A stretch of DNA of 64,000 nucleotides from Holotrichia oblita (Eukaryota > Arthropoda > Insecta > Coleoptera > Scarabaeidae). The notes under the pieces were generated by a model, which had not been told where the DNA came from, searched no databases, and saw only the letters and a list, made by a program, of their open reading frames with translations. The stretch lies in the NCBI GenBank assembly GCA_023690525.1, contig CM043020.1:82389289-82453288 (forward strand). The letters are read 5' to 3'. Made by a program: the position numbers and the translations under genes. How positions within the stretch are numbered: position 1 is the first letter of the stretch; the number at the start of each line of letters is the position of its first letter. This document shows, piece by piece, positions 36,767 to 49,144 of the stretch.

Positions 36767-37103
36767 GTATGTATGTATGTATGTGTTGCGGGGTGATATC
36801 GCACTGCGACCTGAAAGGTCTATTGTGTTCCCCCTTTCTTGCTGCGACGTAGTGGGTTTCTCGTCTTCATAGCTGGCTTGCTAGGCCTATCTGCTTTAGA
36901 AAATTTAGAATGTGGGATGGCTTGACTTTTGGCAGATCTCCCACTTCTATTTCATAAGATCCTAGGTGCCTGGCCCTTGAATTACGTAGTGCTACGCACG
37001 CAGAGAGGATATGTATGGAAGTTTCGTCTTCCTCCTAGCAGAAACGGCATTCTGCTGTCTCTGCTAGCCCAATTGTTTCCATATGGCTTCGGAGCCGACA
37101 GTG
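36767..37103 (-). mobile_element. 5'-truncated LINE 3' end nested in the piggyBac-like element
   Basis: The fragment is 337 bp on the minus strand and is flanked by a perfect 13-bp duplication. In one frame it reads HCRLRSHMETIGLAETAECR followed by FC, a TAG stop, then EEDETSIHILSACVALRNSR and RHLGSY...HILNFLKQIGLASQL and a TGA at 36867-36869. This is the C-terminal zinc-knuckle region (C..C...H....C) that follows RNase H in I/Jockey-type LINEs. Its 3' tail is the tetranucleotide run GTATGTATGTATGTATG on the + strand from 36767, as in I-clade elements that end in short tandem repeats instead of poly(A). One in-frame stop is present. Confidence 0.85.
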
Positions 37104-37189
37104 CAATGGAAGAGTTTCTCTTGGGATACATTTGTATCCCACATCGGGCTTAATAAAACTTTCGGCACTCCGTACCAGAAAGGCTAATC

Positions 37190-40100
37190 TATTGAACGCT
37201 TATCGTAAATGCCGCCATAATTCCTTAGATATGCTCACCTATAAGGAATATGCGTTATTATTTAAATTGCTTTGTTATCTATTTGTAATCTCTATCGACG
37301 TAAAGTCTTGGGTGCTTTTCTCGTCACTAGTGTATTATTTCGATTAGCTCAGTCAAAATATATTCAACTAGTACTACCACCTGTTCTTATGTATCTTGCC
37401 AGATAAGGTACAAAAGCAATTTTAGCTGGACCAAGCGTTTCTACAAAAATGGAAAATGTTCCTACATGCTCGCAATAAGTTTACCGCTTTACAGGGGGTG
37501 CACTCGTTTGGTACCGTCCAAACAATCTGGTTGTCCGCCAGTATCTTTACAGTTTGATCTTAACGTAGCGATGTATAATTTCCTATGCAAACAATACATA
37601 ATTGCTTATTCTTTTATGTAAGTATAAATCCCAGTCCTGTTTCTGCCCCGTCTCTGATTGTGGTCCCTGTCTCGGTTATGAATCTCTTTATTTCCTTCAA
37701 GGACAACTTTACCCAATTTATTATAACTTCAGATAATTTAAATTTCAAACCAATTTCGCGGCTTGAAGAGCTAATTATACAAAGAAGCTTAGGGAGCCTC
37801 GCAGTAGGGATGAACCACCATGCAGAAGAAGTAGTTTTTATTTGTGTCACAACTTTTCCTGCTACCTTTACTCGCTATTATAAATAATACCGCAAACATG
37901 CTACAAACATATCTTATTGTGTTCTAATACAGGAATATTCAATAAAAAAACAGAAGAAATTGAACGTGATACATAATTAAGTTCATAGATAGTACAAAAC
38001 CAATGAGATTATCTAGCGTCTGGCGTAATACAACTTCACTTATTTAACTCTACTATATACTTATTTGCTTGCGATCATGCAGACCAATATAAGTACTATC
38101 AATGTGTAGCTATTTAAAACCTGTTGGATAGTCTTATACGCAAAATGTAGGCTGTATCATCAGCAATATTGTGGATTTATAGTTCCACAATGTCGTGCTA
38201 ATAATATTTTAAGTATGTTCTGGTACACGATTTCCCAGTCATCAGCTAATTATATGACGTATGTGTCGTCGGCCTCCTAGATAATTGATGGCCGTAAAGT
38301 AGCCAACCGGGGTCCGTGTCCAGCTAGCAACTATTGGAAGTAACACGACGCTACCCTGCGCCGCTAAAATCCAATTAAATTTACGAGTTCTCCAACCATC
38401 CCGCCTATCTTTATATACAACATAGAAAGTGATTACCGTAAGGTCACGTCATCACCCGGTTGATTATACAGAGTGTCTCCGAAATGTATCTCCCCACGCT
38501 TCCCTTCTCGAGAGGTTTAACGAGATCCTTGATGTAATAACCGTTTGGTTTACACTCCGTCATCACTATACAAGTTCCCATATACACGTGATGGCTTTCG
38601 CCTGGCCCGGTACTATTAATGCGATTATTCTGTATAATACGATTTAATGTATTCTGACGGTAATGAAAAGTTGGTACCGGTTTTTACTAGACGCTAGAAT
38701 GTACTTTTTTTGTTAAGCTTAACACCGAGAATTAGATAGTAATTCTATACAGTAAACAATTAATTTAAAATTCATACACATATTAATTAATTAGGTCAAA
38801 AGTATGGTCAACAGTTTCTTAAACTCATTCCTTTTCTTCACCAATAGACGCAAAAATATTTTATTTGTTTAACATACCTTATTTTACGTAAGCCCCTGAG
38901 GAACGTCAGCTTTTTTTGAAGTTGTTTCAATTTAATGTACAACTTATCTCAAAGTTAATGCCATACCTCTCTCTTAATTCTCTGTTTTGATAAAATTTTA
39001 ATTTGAATGTAAAGCTATCTCTGCGTTACATTTAAAATTCACCAGTTAAAAAAAAGATAACTGTAATTATCTAGATTTAGCATCTCCTGTTACTTGTGTA
39101 ACATTTATGTAATTGTGAAGGAGTTTATGTATTATTTTGTCCCTGAGTTCATTATTTGTGTATTTGATACGACCTTGTTTTTTTGCGCTGCTATACAAGG
39201 TGTAGACACGAATTCACATATCCTAAGTAGTTGTTTAAATCATGATTTGACAATAGCCTTTATTTTTTTAGTTTTGCGATTTTCATCGTTGATTTAATGC
39301 ATTAGTACATTCGACATGTTAAAGATATTGATTCTCTGTATAATTCTGTGCATTATTCAAAGCATTTACAACGACGTTCTGCTATTGGTATATCGTCTAT
39401 TTGGAACCGACTAGCCCTGGACAATTTCCAATACACATGCAAATATAATTGGTCCAAGATTTATCGTAACATCTAACATCGTCCAATAGACGAAATTGTA
39501 CCATCATCATACCTAGAAAAACGGAGAATAATAAATTCGTTCAAGCGTTGCCTATCGGTTTTGGCATGCAGCAGTCTTTTCGAATGGCTGATTTCAAAGA
39601 ATCTGTTACTTGTAAAAATATAGTTGTATACACCAAGAATATTTGCGAAGTAATTTTATTATATCGCCAATAAAACGTCATGGAATAGGCGGTGCACTAT
39701 TAAAATTAGTTGTTGCGTCTCAACGTACTGAATAGTTTCTAGAATAACCTAGTGGTAAATCAAAATGAATACGGAGCCTCATCGTGAAGCATTTGAATAA
39801 GAAAAGGAGAGAGATTGTTAAATCTCGTATGCAAATGTAGTAAATACTGACAGGGTATATGCACATTATGAATGCATTCGTTTCGACACAGACAGACAGG
39901 GCCAATATAACCGCGTAGCCTAGAGGACATTATCTTGCTGACAAACGATTATGTATTTGGTTGCAATCCAGATACTATAAGTTTATGTCTTCCAGTATCA
40001 CAGACGAACCGTTGGCAAATGTTGCGAAGCATCTCGTGTCGGAGGTGTAGGATGGAGTCGTGCGGAAAAATTGAGAGCGCCTGGAGACCTCTCGCGCCAC

Positions 40101-41149
40101 TCATAAACTGGCGATAAAAGATTTTCGGTTCGTTAATATCGCTTTTGCTGGAATAACTTCGACACCTAAAAGTCAGTTAACTCTTGTTGCATCTTCGGTG
40201 TTATATGACCTACGCGATTTCTTAGAAAATTACGACTTAACTTAAGTATAGTAATTTTCAAATTTTATGATTACTTGTTATTTTTTTCAAGTTTCCTATC
40301 GCTTATTGTTAAAACAACCAAAATAAGGTGTAGTATTTTATGAACCATTATGGAAACAGAGTTAACAGCTAATAACTCGAAATATTATGTTGTCACGTAA
40401 CATTAAATGTTGAATATGTAAGTATGATCTATGTTCGGCATAAATATCTATATTGTGCACATCAGTGGTTAAGCGCTAGGTGAAACAACAAGAGAATATA
40501 GTTATAAACTTTGTAATACTTCTTCTTCTACATGTGTTGTCTAACATATCTTACAACATTGGCAATCAGTTTTATTTGAAAATAACAGCCTGGCGAATCT
40601 GTAAGTCTGTAAGAGACAAATTTTGTTATGTATGTATTATTTTTGAAAACAAGTTGAAGCTTTATTTCTTAAATATGGAAATTAATCCAAACGGAGAATA
40701 ATGAATATATTGTATCACACTACAAGCACTATACCTATTACTTAAAATTCTACATTTTCAGCCAGGCTAAATACTAAGCGACCAGCAAGCTACTTGGTGC
40801 TATGCATCCGCCTAGATGTTTCAACCGATTTACCATATCTACCGGTATGAACGATTACATATCGTGACATATTAATCACTGTAACCAGTTGACTGTTATT
40901 GTTGATTAATCATCAGTATAACAGCAGATCCTAAAAAGATGCTCTCTATAGATACGCATAGCTTTGAAGACTCGTTTCTTTATATGATTATATCTTCCAG
41001 TCTTTCAAATTTTGGCAGTGTTTATTAGAATGAATTCTCTTTCGCAATTGATTGAATTGCGGGGGATCAGATGCGGTTGAGCAAAGCTGTTAACTTTATG
41101 GACATATTTGTATGGTACTTTGTAAAAAACATTAAAAGCGGGACTCACA
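37190..41149. other. AT-rich stretch with one CpG-rich island and no recognised gene
   Basis: No gene. A CpG-richer island lies at about 38230-38480. A single MITE-like end (ACAGAGTGTCTCCGAAATG near 38468) has no partner that I could find. Open frames of 60-100 codons here are scattered over all registers. Confidence 0.35.
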
Positions 41150-41890
41150 CTGAAGGTGGTAGGACCAGCTCGCAAGCGGTACTCCTCAATTTCTAAACTT
41201 ACCTTCTGTCATCTCATACTGAATATGGTGATTCTATCTCCAAATTCATCCCTCTCAAAACCTTTTGACGCTCTTACTTCAAATGTACAGGAGTGGCGTA
41301 GCGGAAGCTATGAGACAAAGTTAGATGGTATGGTAATATATCCGGACGAATCTATACTTACCAATAAATCTGGTTATGGGATATGGTTGGCTAGTAGGCT
41401 CAAGCTCAGGGTATTCTCTGGGCCAGGGTAGTACGCGGGCATATTAGCAGCAGAAATATATGCTATACCTAAGGCAGCCGATTTGCTGTTTGAGAGAAAA
41501 CATACCGGCAGAAGAATCTTCACAGTGACAGACACCAAACTAGCTGATGCTCCGCTGGGATCCCACGAGATCGCCTCAGGACGCATTCTTGTTTTTTCTC
41601 AAGGCACTGTGAGAGCTAACTATAGGAAACATAGTCAAAGTAGTCTAGGCTGCGGGGTATTCTAGTATAGAAGAAAACTAGAAAGTCCAGAACCAGGCTG
41701 TGAAACAACCTGTGAGATTATTAATCATAAGATAAATACAAATTTCAGAAAAAAACGTTGTGGCCATGGATGAAGGACCAACAAACGGAAAACTACTAAG
41801 GGCACTATCGAGCATTAAGACTAGGCATCCACTTGCTGTAGTAGGAAAAATATAAGACGGATTATCGAAGTAATATCTGAAGACTACCAC
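41150..41890 (+). pseudogene. Decayed LINE RNase H region
   Basis: In broken + strand frames this reads DGMVIYPDESILTNKSGYGI, then YAGILAAEIYAIPKAADLLF, then RRIFTVTDTKLADAPLGSHE. These match in order the RNase H motifs of I/Jockey-type LINEs: YTDGS...G.AG, then F.AEIYAI..A (catalytic Glu), then I.(S)DS..A..AL. The first catalytic Asp is followed by E where G is usual. A TAG interrupts after FSGPG at 41429, and the later part is frame-shifted. Downstream, LLRALSSIKTRHPLAVVG near 41790-41850 resembles the region before the C-terminal zinc knuckle. It is dead sequence, possibly from the same family as the fragment at 36767-37103. Confidence 0.65.
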
Positions 41891-41894
41891 ATGA

Positions 41895-42508
41895 TAGAGT
41901 ACTTGCGTAACTTAAACATGCTAGGAGGATTATAAAGTACTTCTTCACGTTCTATGCCTTTATGAGACATTCCATAGTATTAAAATTGCCACGAATATGA
42001 AAGATATACTAAATACTACTGGAAGTACTGGAAGCATTGTAATATGGTTTTGCCTTTTATTCCGACTATTTGATAATACACAGACATTTGTTTAATTTCA
42101 AAGCACGATTACTTTGACAATAATTGGTTATTTTCTTTATTTATAATCTGTTGTAATGATTTCTCTCCTTGTTTTTGATAATACAAAATATAGACCAGTT
42201 AAGCCTTTCTCAAGATGTCATATTAGAGATTGTATTCGATTACTACGCTTTTACTTAATTTCAAAGCTATCTATCACAGTGTCATGTGGATTGTGTTCGT
42301 CTGAAGAAGCTCTCATTTTAGGATCTACTTTGACCGACAGAGCTTGGTAATAAAGTCTAGCGATGTATAGATACCTAACCTGTTGTTTGTCGATTTAAGG
42401 AGAAGGTATATTTTGGTTGGTGAAACTAATGTTACTTTGTAAAAATAGTTGAAACTATAAAAACTAGTTCGCGAAATCAGGATCACCAACAGCAATAATA
42501 TACATACA
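41895..42508. other. AT-rich stretch with no recognised feature
   Basis: No gene, RNA or repeat seen between the decayed LINE and the mariner element. Confidence 0.4.
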
Positions 42509-42510
42509 TA

Positions 42511-43443
42511 CGAGGGAGTGTTTTTATATTCGCGGAATGGGCGGGTTGTAGGGGGGTGATTAGGCGCATTGGGGGCGTGGCCTGTGCAGCGACTCATAAT
42601 TAGTATAAATACGAAGTTCCATTGTTATTAGACAGTTAGTCTTTGAGCTATCGTCAACCAAGTAACATAAACCAAGTAACCAACCAAGTAACAACAGCGC
42701 GTAGAGTGTTCGCGTGCATTTTTGGACCTCTGTAATGAAGACAAGGATGGTGTATTGAGTCGAATTGTTACTGGAGACGAAACTTGGGTTCATCATTATG
42801 AACCTGAGTCCAAACAAGACTCCATGCAGTGGCATAAAAAGGGCACAGCACCTCCCAAGAAATTTAAAGTGTCACAATCAGCTGGGAAACTCATGGCAAC
42901 GGTATTTTGGGACTCGGAAGGAATATTGTTGATTGATTATAAAGATAAAGGTGTTTCTATAACTGGAGAATATTACGCTTCAATATTAGAGCGACTAAAA
43001 AAGCAATATTAGAGCGACTAAAAGAAGCCATTAAAGAGAAAAGACGGGGAAAATTGACGAAAGGTGTGCTGCTTTTGCACGACAACGCGCCCGTCCACAA
43101 GAGCCGCGTTGCGTTAGCTGCCCTGCATAAGCTGGGCTTCGAAATTGTGAATCACCCACCCTACAACCCAGACCTGGCCCCGAGTGATTATTACCTGTTT
43201 CCGAAAATGAAAAAAGAGCTGCGGGGTAAAAAATTTACTGCCGATGATGAAGTCAAGGAGGCAGTTTCGCCGTATTTTGCAGATAAAGAGAAATCATTTT
43301 TTTATGAGGGTATAAATAAATTAATTGAAAGATGTGAAAAATGTATCCATCTTGCAGGTGAATATATTGAAAAAGAAAAATAATTTGGTTTTTTTATTTC
43401 CACCCCTTATCCCCCATTCCGCGAATATAAAAACGCTCCCTCG
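42511..43443 (+). mobile_element. Internally deleted mariner transposon (933 bp)
   Basis: The ends are inverted repeats: CGAGGGAGTGTTTTTATATT at 42511 matches, with a single C/T difference, the reverse complement of AATATAAAAACGCTCCCTCG ending at 43443. The match continues inward to about 30 bp. TA flanks both ends, within a local CATA/TATG palindrome. A complete mariner is about 1.3 kb. Here some 350 bp coding for the DNA-binding N terminus are missing. The 5' untranslated part includes a TATAAA-like promoter at 42603 and three copies of ACCAAGTAAC at 42658-42693 beside the deletion joint. Confidence 0.9.
42717..43383 (+). pseudogene. Mariner transposase, catalytic part only, frameshifted
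   Basis: The frame enters at the catalytic domain: VTGDETWVHHYEPESKQDS (first Asp), GKLMATVFWDSEGILLIDY, then ITGEYYASILERLKKQY and a stop. A 23-bp tandem duplication (CAATATTAGAGCGACT at 42981 and again at 43004) throws the frame. After it the protein resumes as TKGVLLLHDNAPVHKS (second Asp) and HPPYNPDLAPSDYYLFPKMK (third Asp). Thirty-four residues separate the second and third Asp, which is the DD34D signature of mariner. It terminates at TAA 43381-43383. The catalytic triad is intact in sequence, but the paired helix-turn-helix DNA-binding half is absent. The product could neither bind the TIRs nor be translated as one chain. Confidence 0.9.
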
Positions 43444-43449
43444 TATGTA

Positions 43450-46400
43450 TCGAAATGTCCCCGTTGTAAAGATGAAATAAAAATAAATTCATTTAACTAA
43501 AAGAATAAGATAACTACATGTCGCAATCGAAATAACGTGGCAAATACACATGTGCATATGTTGAAAATAACACAAACTCCTGGGTCAAATTTGCTAGGAT
43601 ATAATGTTATATAACAGCAGCCAATCAAGACGATGAGCAAAACCATTACATTCCAGCCTTACTTACTGCAAGCAACGACAAGAAACACACAGCAGGAAAC
43701 GAACAGCTCCTCGCTGTGGTCCTTCCTCCTTACTGTGCTGGAGGAAACAAGACAAATGGAACGATAAGGAGATGCGAACGGACTCAGTTTCTCTTACACC
43801 AAACCGCTCAGGACACATACAGTGGTATTCGTAAATTCATATCACATTGTCTCATCTTTATGTATTTTCAAACTGCACATTTAGCGGGATAGAGGGGTCC
43901 AGTCACTGTATACTCTAATGCTTACTGTTACTCTCGCAGCGGGAATCGAGACACAGCCAACTATATACACTAGCTAGCACACGTTACTTATTTCCGGTGT
44001 ATGTTTAGTTCCGCATAACAAACTTGATTTAGTTCGTTCCTAGTTTTACTATAAATCTACTGCGAGATTTGCTCAAGCATTATGTCTGTTGGAACCTTTG
44101 AAGCAAATAATATATTACACTTATATTTCATTTACACATTACATATATTTGCATTAATATATAACCCAGGGACTTCAGGAACTTTGGCATCATCTAAAAA
44201 CATAAACTCCTTTATATTAATGTATTGCCGCACGACTTCGCGTCGATTTCTGTTCTTTTCCTAGGTCTTTATTAGTGATCATAAATTTGAATATTCAAAG
44301 GATATTTGAAGATAGATCCAAGAAAATGTGCTAAAATGACACATGTTTCCTTCATTTTATTAAATGATAAATAACTGTACATACTTCAATCACACTTCCA
44401 CTTAAAATAATAATTTCTACGGTAGTTAATATTAGTATTATAGTTGCAAATTACTTGGAAAATTTCAGAGCGAAGAAAATAAAGGATACAGTGATATATG
44501 CAATTGGATATAAATTAATCATTATTTTCCTGTCTGCGTTTTATATTTTCCACCATATATTTATTGAAATGTAATTTTCTAAAATGTTAACATCTGAAAA
44601 TACACTCAGCTCTAGCATGCGACAAAAACCAACAATTAAAAAAAATTATATCGACATATAAAAAATAATTACACCCAAAAATGTTCCCTTTATATATGTA
44701 GACAATGTAATGTATTGCCATAAACATCAGGCCGAAGTTTTACCAGTAAATACTCGCATGTCGTAGTGAAGCAACAAGCTAGAACGTAAGTGCTGAAGAG
44801 TAGCGGAAATAAAACAACTTCTACAAGTTAATAATTATTTAAGTAATGACAACAACATGTGCAGTTCATCAAACTTGGTAAATCGTGAAAGCAGCTGAAA
44901 GCTTCACAGTATTAGTAGGCTTCGATCTTCAACCTATAACCTCGTATCCTGGTTAAACAAGATACAAGTGAAATGTATTAACATAGCAATCATAAAACAC
45001 AGGTTCGATAAAACATATTTCTGCTAAAAACCATTCCTCATAACCAAACGAAAAACAAGATTTTTATGATGAAAATCAGTATGTGCCAGTTGTTATTACG
45101 CATAAAATCATACCTTTGGTGTTTGGTTACAGTGTATGGCTAAAACGACCAAGCATTCAGAAGACGGTTTCATAGGAGATGTAAAAATACAATAATAAAA
45201 ATAGAAGCAAGGTAACCAGAGAAATTTACTCAGAATTACAGCAGGAATGTGCAACTTCCACACTCAAGCAATTTTATTGGGCTTACTGAAAAAAAAACGC
45301 TGAAAACGTCAAATGTTATTTTTCATAGATACCAATGTATAGAATATATAGGCTTCTTCAATCTCCGATACTTTTTTCTCATATGAATCACTGTATCACG
45401 TCCGTATAAAATTTTGCTAATAGCAAATAATTTGATATATGCTAATGCTTCTCAAATAAGCAAAATAACCACTACACATCAAAACAAACATGAACTAAAT
45501 GAGAAGCATAGAAATATCAGAATAAGAATCGTTTTTTGTTAACAAACAAGTACTTGCCATCAGCGGCTTGAACAAAAATGAAAACATTACGTACAAGGAA
45601 ATCTCGGAATTTCTGCACTAGAAAATAAATTTGATTTTAAGCCATTCCTTCTCACGCAACATAAAATAACGAAAACATTTTAAAATATCTGAGGATGGTG
45701 CGCATCTACATTCGAACGCAATAAGAGAAGATGTTCAAGGCAACTGCGGCGAATAAAAGCAAATAAAAATATTTTATAGGCAGAGTCAAGTGGCATCTTA
45801 ATCGTAAAAGACATTAATACTCGTAATAAATTCGTCGTACCGAAGAAAACCTCCTGCCTTTTAATTTACGCCTATCGTTTAAGAAAGAAAGAATGAAACT
45901 TCACTAACATCACAAAGAATAAGGAGGCGGCAGTGGTACCGCAGGCAGGAGAGAGGTTAAAAAATTTATTCAAATATCACCACAGCAGGCCTACCAAACC
46001 CGACGGTAGCGGCATTTGAAAACAGTCTCGGTATAACAACAACAACGTTGAAAAAATTAAAACATCGTGACGACGCATTCTAGTCACCAACAACAAAGTA
46101 AATTACGCGTAACGCTCTCCATTCAGCTACATCGTTTACGAGGGGTTTACGCTCTATAGTTCTCCATTCTGTTGTTTTTTCTTCATTCTTTTCGTTTTGG
46201 TAAGCTCTTTTGTTTTCTAAAACGTGCAAATAATTTACCTTGAAAAAAGAAAGATCAGAGAAAAGTAAGTAAGATTTGTTGAGTTACTGGAAATGTTTAA
46301 GCTGCCGATTATAAAGTAGAGAATTGGTTAACATATAGTTCAACAGTTATCACAAGTTTTAATCGCTTAATATCGTGGTAATATTTCTATCATAACGTTA

Positions 46401-48940
46401 GTAAAATCTTGTTAATCAATAAATTAAAATATTATACTAGGATTCGTTCTTCATAAACCAGAATATACAGGGTTATTCACGGAACTGGTTCGTTAGAACT
46501 TTTCGATGTTCCTGAAATCCTACAATTCTGAAAACTTGTAATTACAGATAGTGTCATCTGGTTTCATTAGCGAAATTATTTACGCTATTTTATCACTTCC
46601 GGTTTACCGGAAGTTCACGTCAACTTTCTTAATTTAAATAGCGTGGTATATTTTTTATGAGTTTTTTAGATTGCTCGTGCAATTCTGCATCAAAACTTAT
46701 TAAGGTAGCCAAAATCTCGTTTTTTCTTTTTGCTCACGACAATAGTGAGCAAAAGGTGAGTTAAATTGATACTACCAAAATATTTGACAGATATATTACA
46801 TACGTGTATATAGATATCTGTCAAGTGCGCCTGACAGTTGCAGCCACGACAAAACTTGCCGTATTCTGTAACAAAATATGCACCGTAAACCATACTTACT
46901 TTTTGGAGCAGTAGTCCTTTGCCAAATGATCCTCAACTCAGCACTTTCTGTTGCTGTCTACTTTCAATTCACCCGTACACAGTGTGACTTGGAGAACTTT
47001 AAATTCCCATACGCAGATGGACAGTCCATGGTTATTCTACCCAATCAGCTCATCTAACAGCTAATCCTGTCGAATAAATTGTAAGCATGATAATAAACAT
47101 TTTTCATTAAGATTCGCAATACGTTCTTAATAGATTTAAAATGTAAGCAAACAATCTCCAAATTAATGGAATACGGTACTGCGTTATTAAGGAATAGGAA
47201 GTTTATTGCCGGGATGCAGTAAGTAATATAGCTACAGGAGGAATTCTTGGGCCGTGTTGGATTCTTCGGTCCGTCCCGAGAGGTTTGCGGTCGCCGCAAC
47301 ATCCATTCTGTTTCATATACCTCCCTCCATGGGTTGCTCTTCGAACCCCTTTTCCTAAAACTTACACAGTTTGTTAGGTGAACTTTGTACACATGATGTA
47401 TGTTGCTATTAAATTCAAACATCTTCGGATTGTTGAGAATTGTAATGTATTATCCTTCCTCGAGGACAATCAAGTTTTGCACAGTTTAAATATTTCCTTA
47501 GCGTAGCGCATAGTCTCCTATGGTCCGTTTCCTCAGTTTCCCCACCTTGTACAATGTATCTTCATTATCGGACTTAATTTGAATGTAATTTGTTGTATTT
47601 TGAGTATAGCAGGAATCTGGAACTTTAAAAAGTTAAATTTATGGAACCATAATTAACTCATGTACTTTTGCATTTAATTCATAATTTTGCAAAATAAATT
47701 TGTCACGAAATAAATGACGGATCCTTATGGAGGTAATATCCACAAATCACAAATCTTTTCTTTACTTACACGATGATACAAGATATGTGAATATATTGTT
47801 TCGTTAAGGTTTTGCCTTAATAAATAAAATAATAAAACGAAATGTAACAAATTTAAAATTATGTCGTTATAGTGATTAATAAAAATGAGCAATCCTGCTT
47901 GCATATTTTGTGACTATTATGTTAATTATTGCAAGAGTATATTTAGTATTAAATTGTTACGCATAATTCTGATGAATATACATCTTCTTAGATCTTTAAA
48001 ATATAAATAAGTAACTAATATAATGGTGGATATATAAAATGCTTAGACGTCATATTTAACCCAAAACATAAAGGAATATTCAAAATGATTGTCGAAAGAG
48101 AAAAACTGTTTTCCGCAAACACTTATCTATACTTATTACCATTTTAATGTGTGAAATTCTATAGGATCTATAGGAACCGCCACTGACTTAGTTCAAACCT
48201 TCATAACAACCACGGGGCATATACCTACACCCTGCCACTATCTGTAGGAAAGGATTTGAATTAAAATCGATAATTTCATTAATTTATTACAAAGACATTA
48301 TTATTATTCACTACGTTACTTTACAAAACTTCTAAAAAAAATCTATTACTTTTAAATGAGAGTTTAAAAGCGGTCTTTTTTTCATATAATGTCAAAATTG
48401 ACAGTGACAGTTTCTGTCATATGTTGTCTTCTTTTTTTCTTATTTCCTATTATATTCAAGTCGGACTTTTCCTTTATTTGATTTTTCATAACTTCACAGA
48501 CTACATCCAGACCGGCAAGTGCATAGATTGAAAAATTCATCCGTGAATTATGTTCTTGTCTAACAACTGTAATTCGTATTCTACATATCTTTATCATATT
48601 TCTCTGCACACATAATGCAGACGGCACTGAATGCTAAGCGCTAAAAGTTGTCAATTGTGTAATGTCAAGTGTTGTTAATTGCGTAATGTCAAGCATCGTG
48701 TATGAAATAGTATTTTAAAAGTATCAATATTGTTTTTCTTTTTATAGTTAAATTATTGATTATGTGTTTAATATTTACTGAAACATGTAAATAAGTTTTG
48801 AAGTGTACGTCTAGTTAGTATTTTGTACAGCAGCCACTGCTATGAAAGTCAGTTTATAACAGCAACAATTGCGTAATTCCTACGTGGAATATCCTTGTTA
48901 TAAAAGTGTGACTTCTACAATAAGGAATTGCATCGCAGTT
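43450..48940. other. AT-rich stretch with no recognised gene
   Basis: No gene. One MITE-like end (ACAGGGTTATTCACGGAACTG at 46467) is followed by a perfect hairpin (CTTCCGG at 46606, partner CCGGAAG at 46618), probably an end-deleted nonautonomous transposon. No matching right end was found. A 122-codon minus-strand frame at 47054-47422 has no recognisable content. Confidence 0.35.
46467..46630. mobile_element. Fragment of a nonautonomous DNA transposon (one end only)
   Basis: It begins TATACAGGGTTATTCACGG, the same TA-CAGGGT start as the other MITEs in this window, and includes an inverted repeat CTTCCGGTTTACCGGAAG near 46606-46623. The opposite end is missing, so the call rests on end similarity alone. 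Confidence 0.35.
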
Positions 48941-48945
48941 GTACA

Positions 48946-49141
48946 AAGGTCAGCGCACATTGAGCTGCGTCGAACGAACCACTTGCACCACATATTCAGT
49001 CGTGGCCATATTTTCGGCACCACGACTCGTGCGGTTCTGATCAGTCAGCGCATGATGATTTTAAGCAGTGTAAAATATATTTTATTTCGATTCGTGCGGT
49101 GCTTGCGATTCGTTCGACGCGGTTCAATGTGCGCTTACCTT
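48946..49141. mobile_element. 196-bp MITE with about 33-bp imperfect TIRs
   Basis: AAGGTCAGCGCACATTGAGC at 48946 and the reverse complement of the end at 49141 (AAGGTAAGCGCACATTGAAC) agree over about 33 bp with roughly four differences, continuing through GCGTCGAACGAA. The interior is GC-richer than the flanks. The ends are not of the CAGGGT type. No perfect target duplication was found; AGTTG occurs on both sides but extends poorly. This could be a hAT-type MITE. Confidence 0.65.
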
Positions 49142-49144
49142 AAT

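Larger units (their letters stand above)
36310..37183. mobile_element. piggyBac-like nonautonomous transposon with perfect 18-bp TIRs
   Basis: CCTTTCTGGTACGGAGTG at 36310-36327 is repeated exactly in reverse complement at 37166-37183. The left flank is TTAA (36306-36309), the piggyBac target. The right flank is CTAA (37184-37187), one base off. Subterminal palindromes of the form GGGATACAATTGTATCCC lie at 36327-36344, 36496-36513 and 37123-37140. The middle one is followed by a further inverted copy of ACTCCGTAC. The element is 874 bp, or about 524 bp once the internal LINE insertion and one copy of its duplication are removed. There is no transposase. Confidence 0.82.

Noticed and set aside
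38464..38640. MITE starting ACAGAGTGTCTCC
   Set aside because: One degenerate end only; the proposed right end (CTGTATAATA near 38630) is too short to trust.
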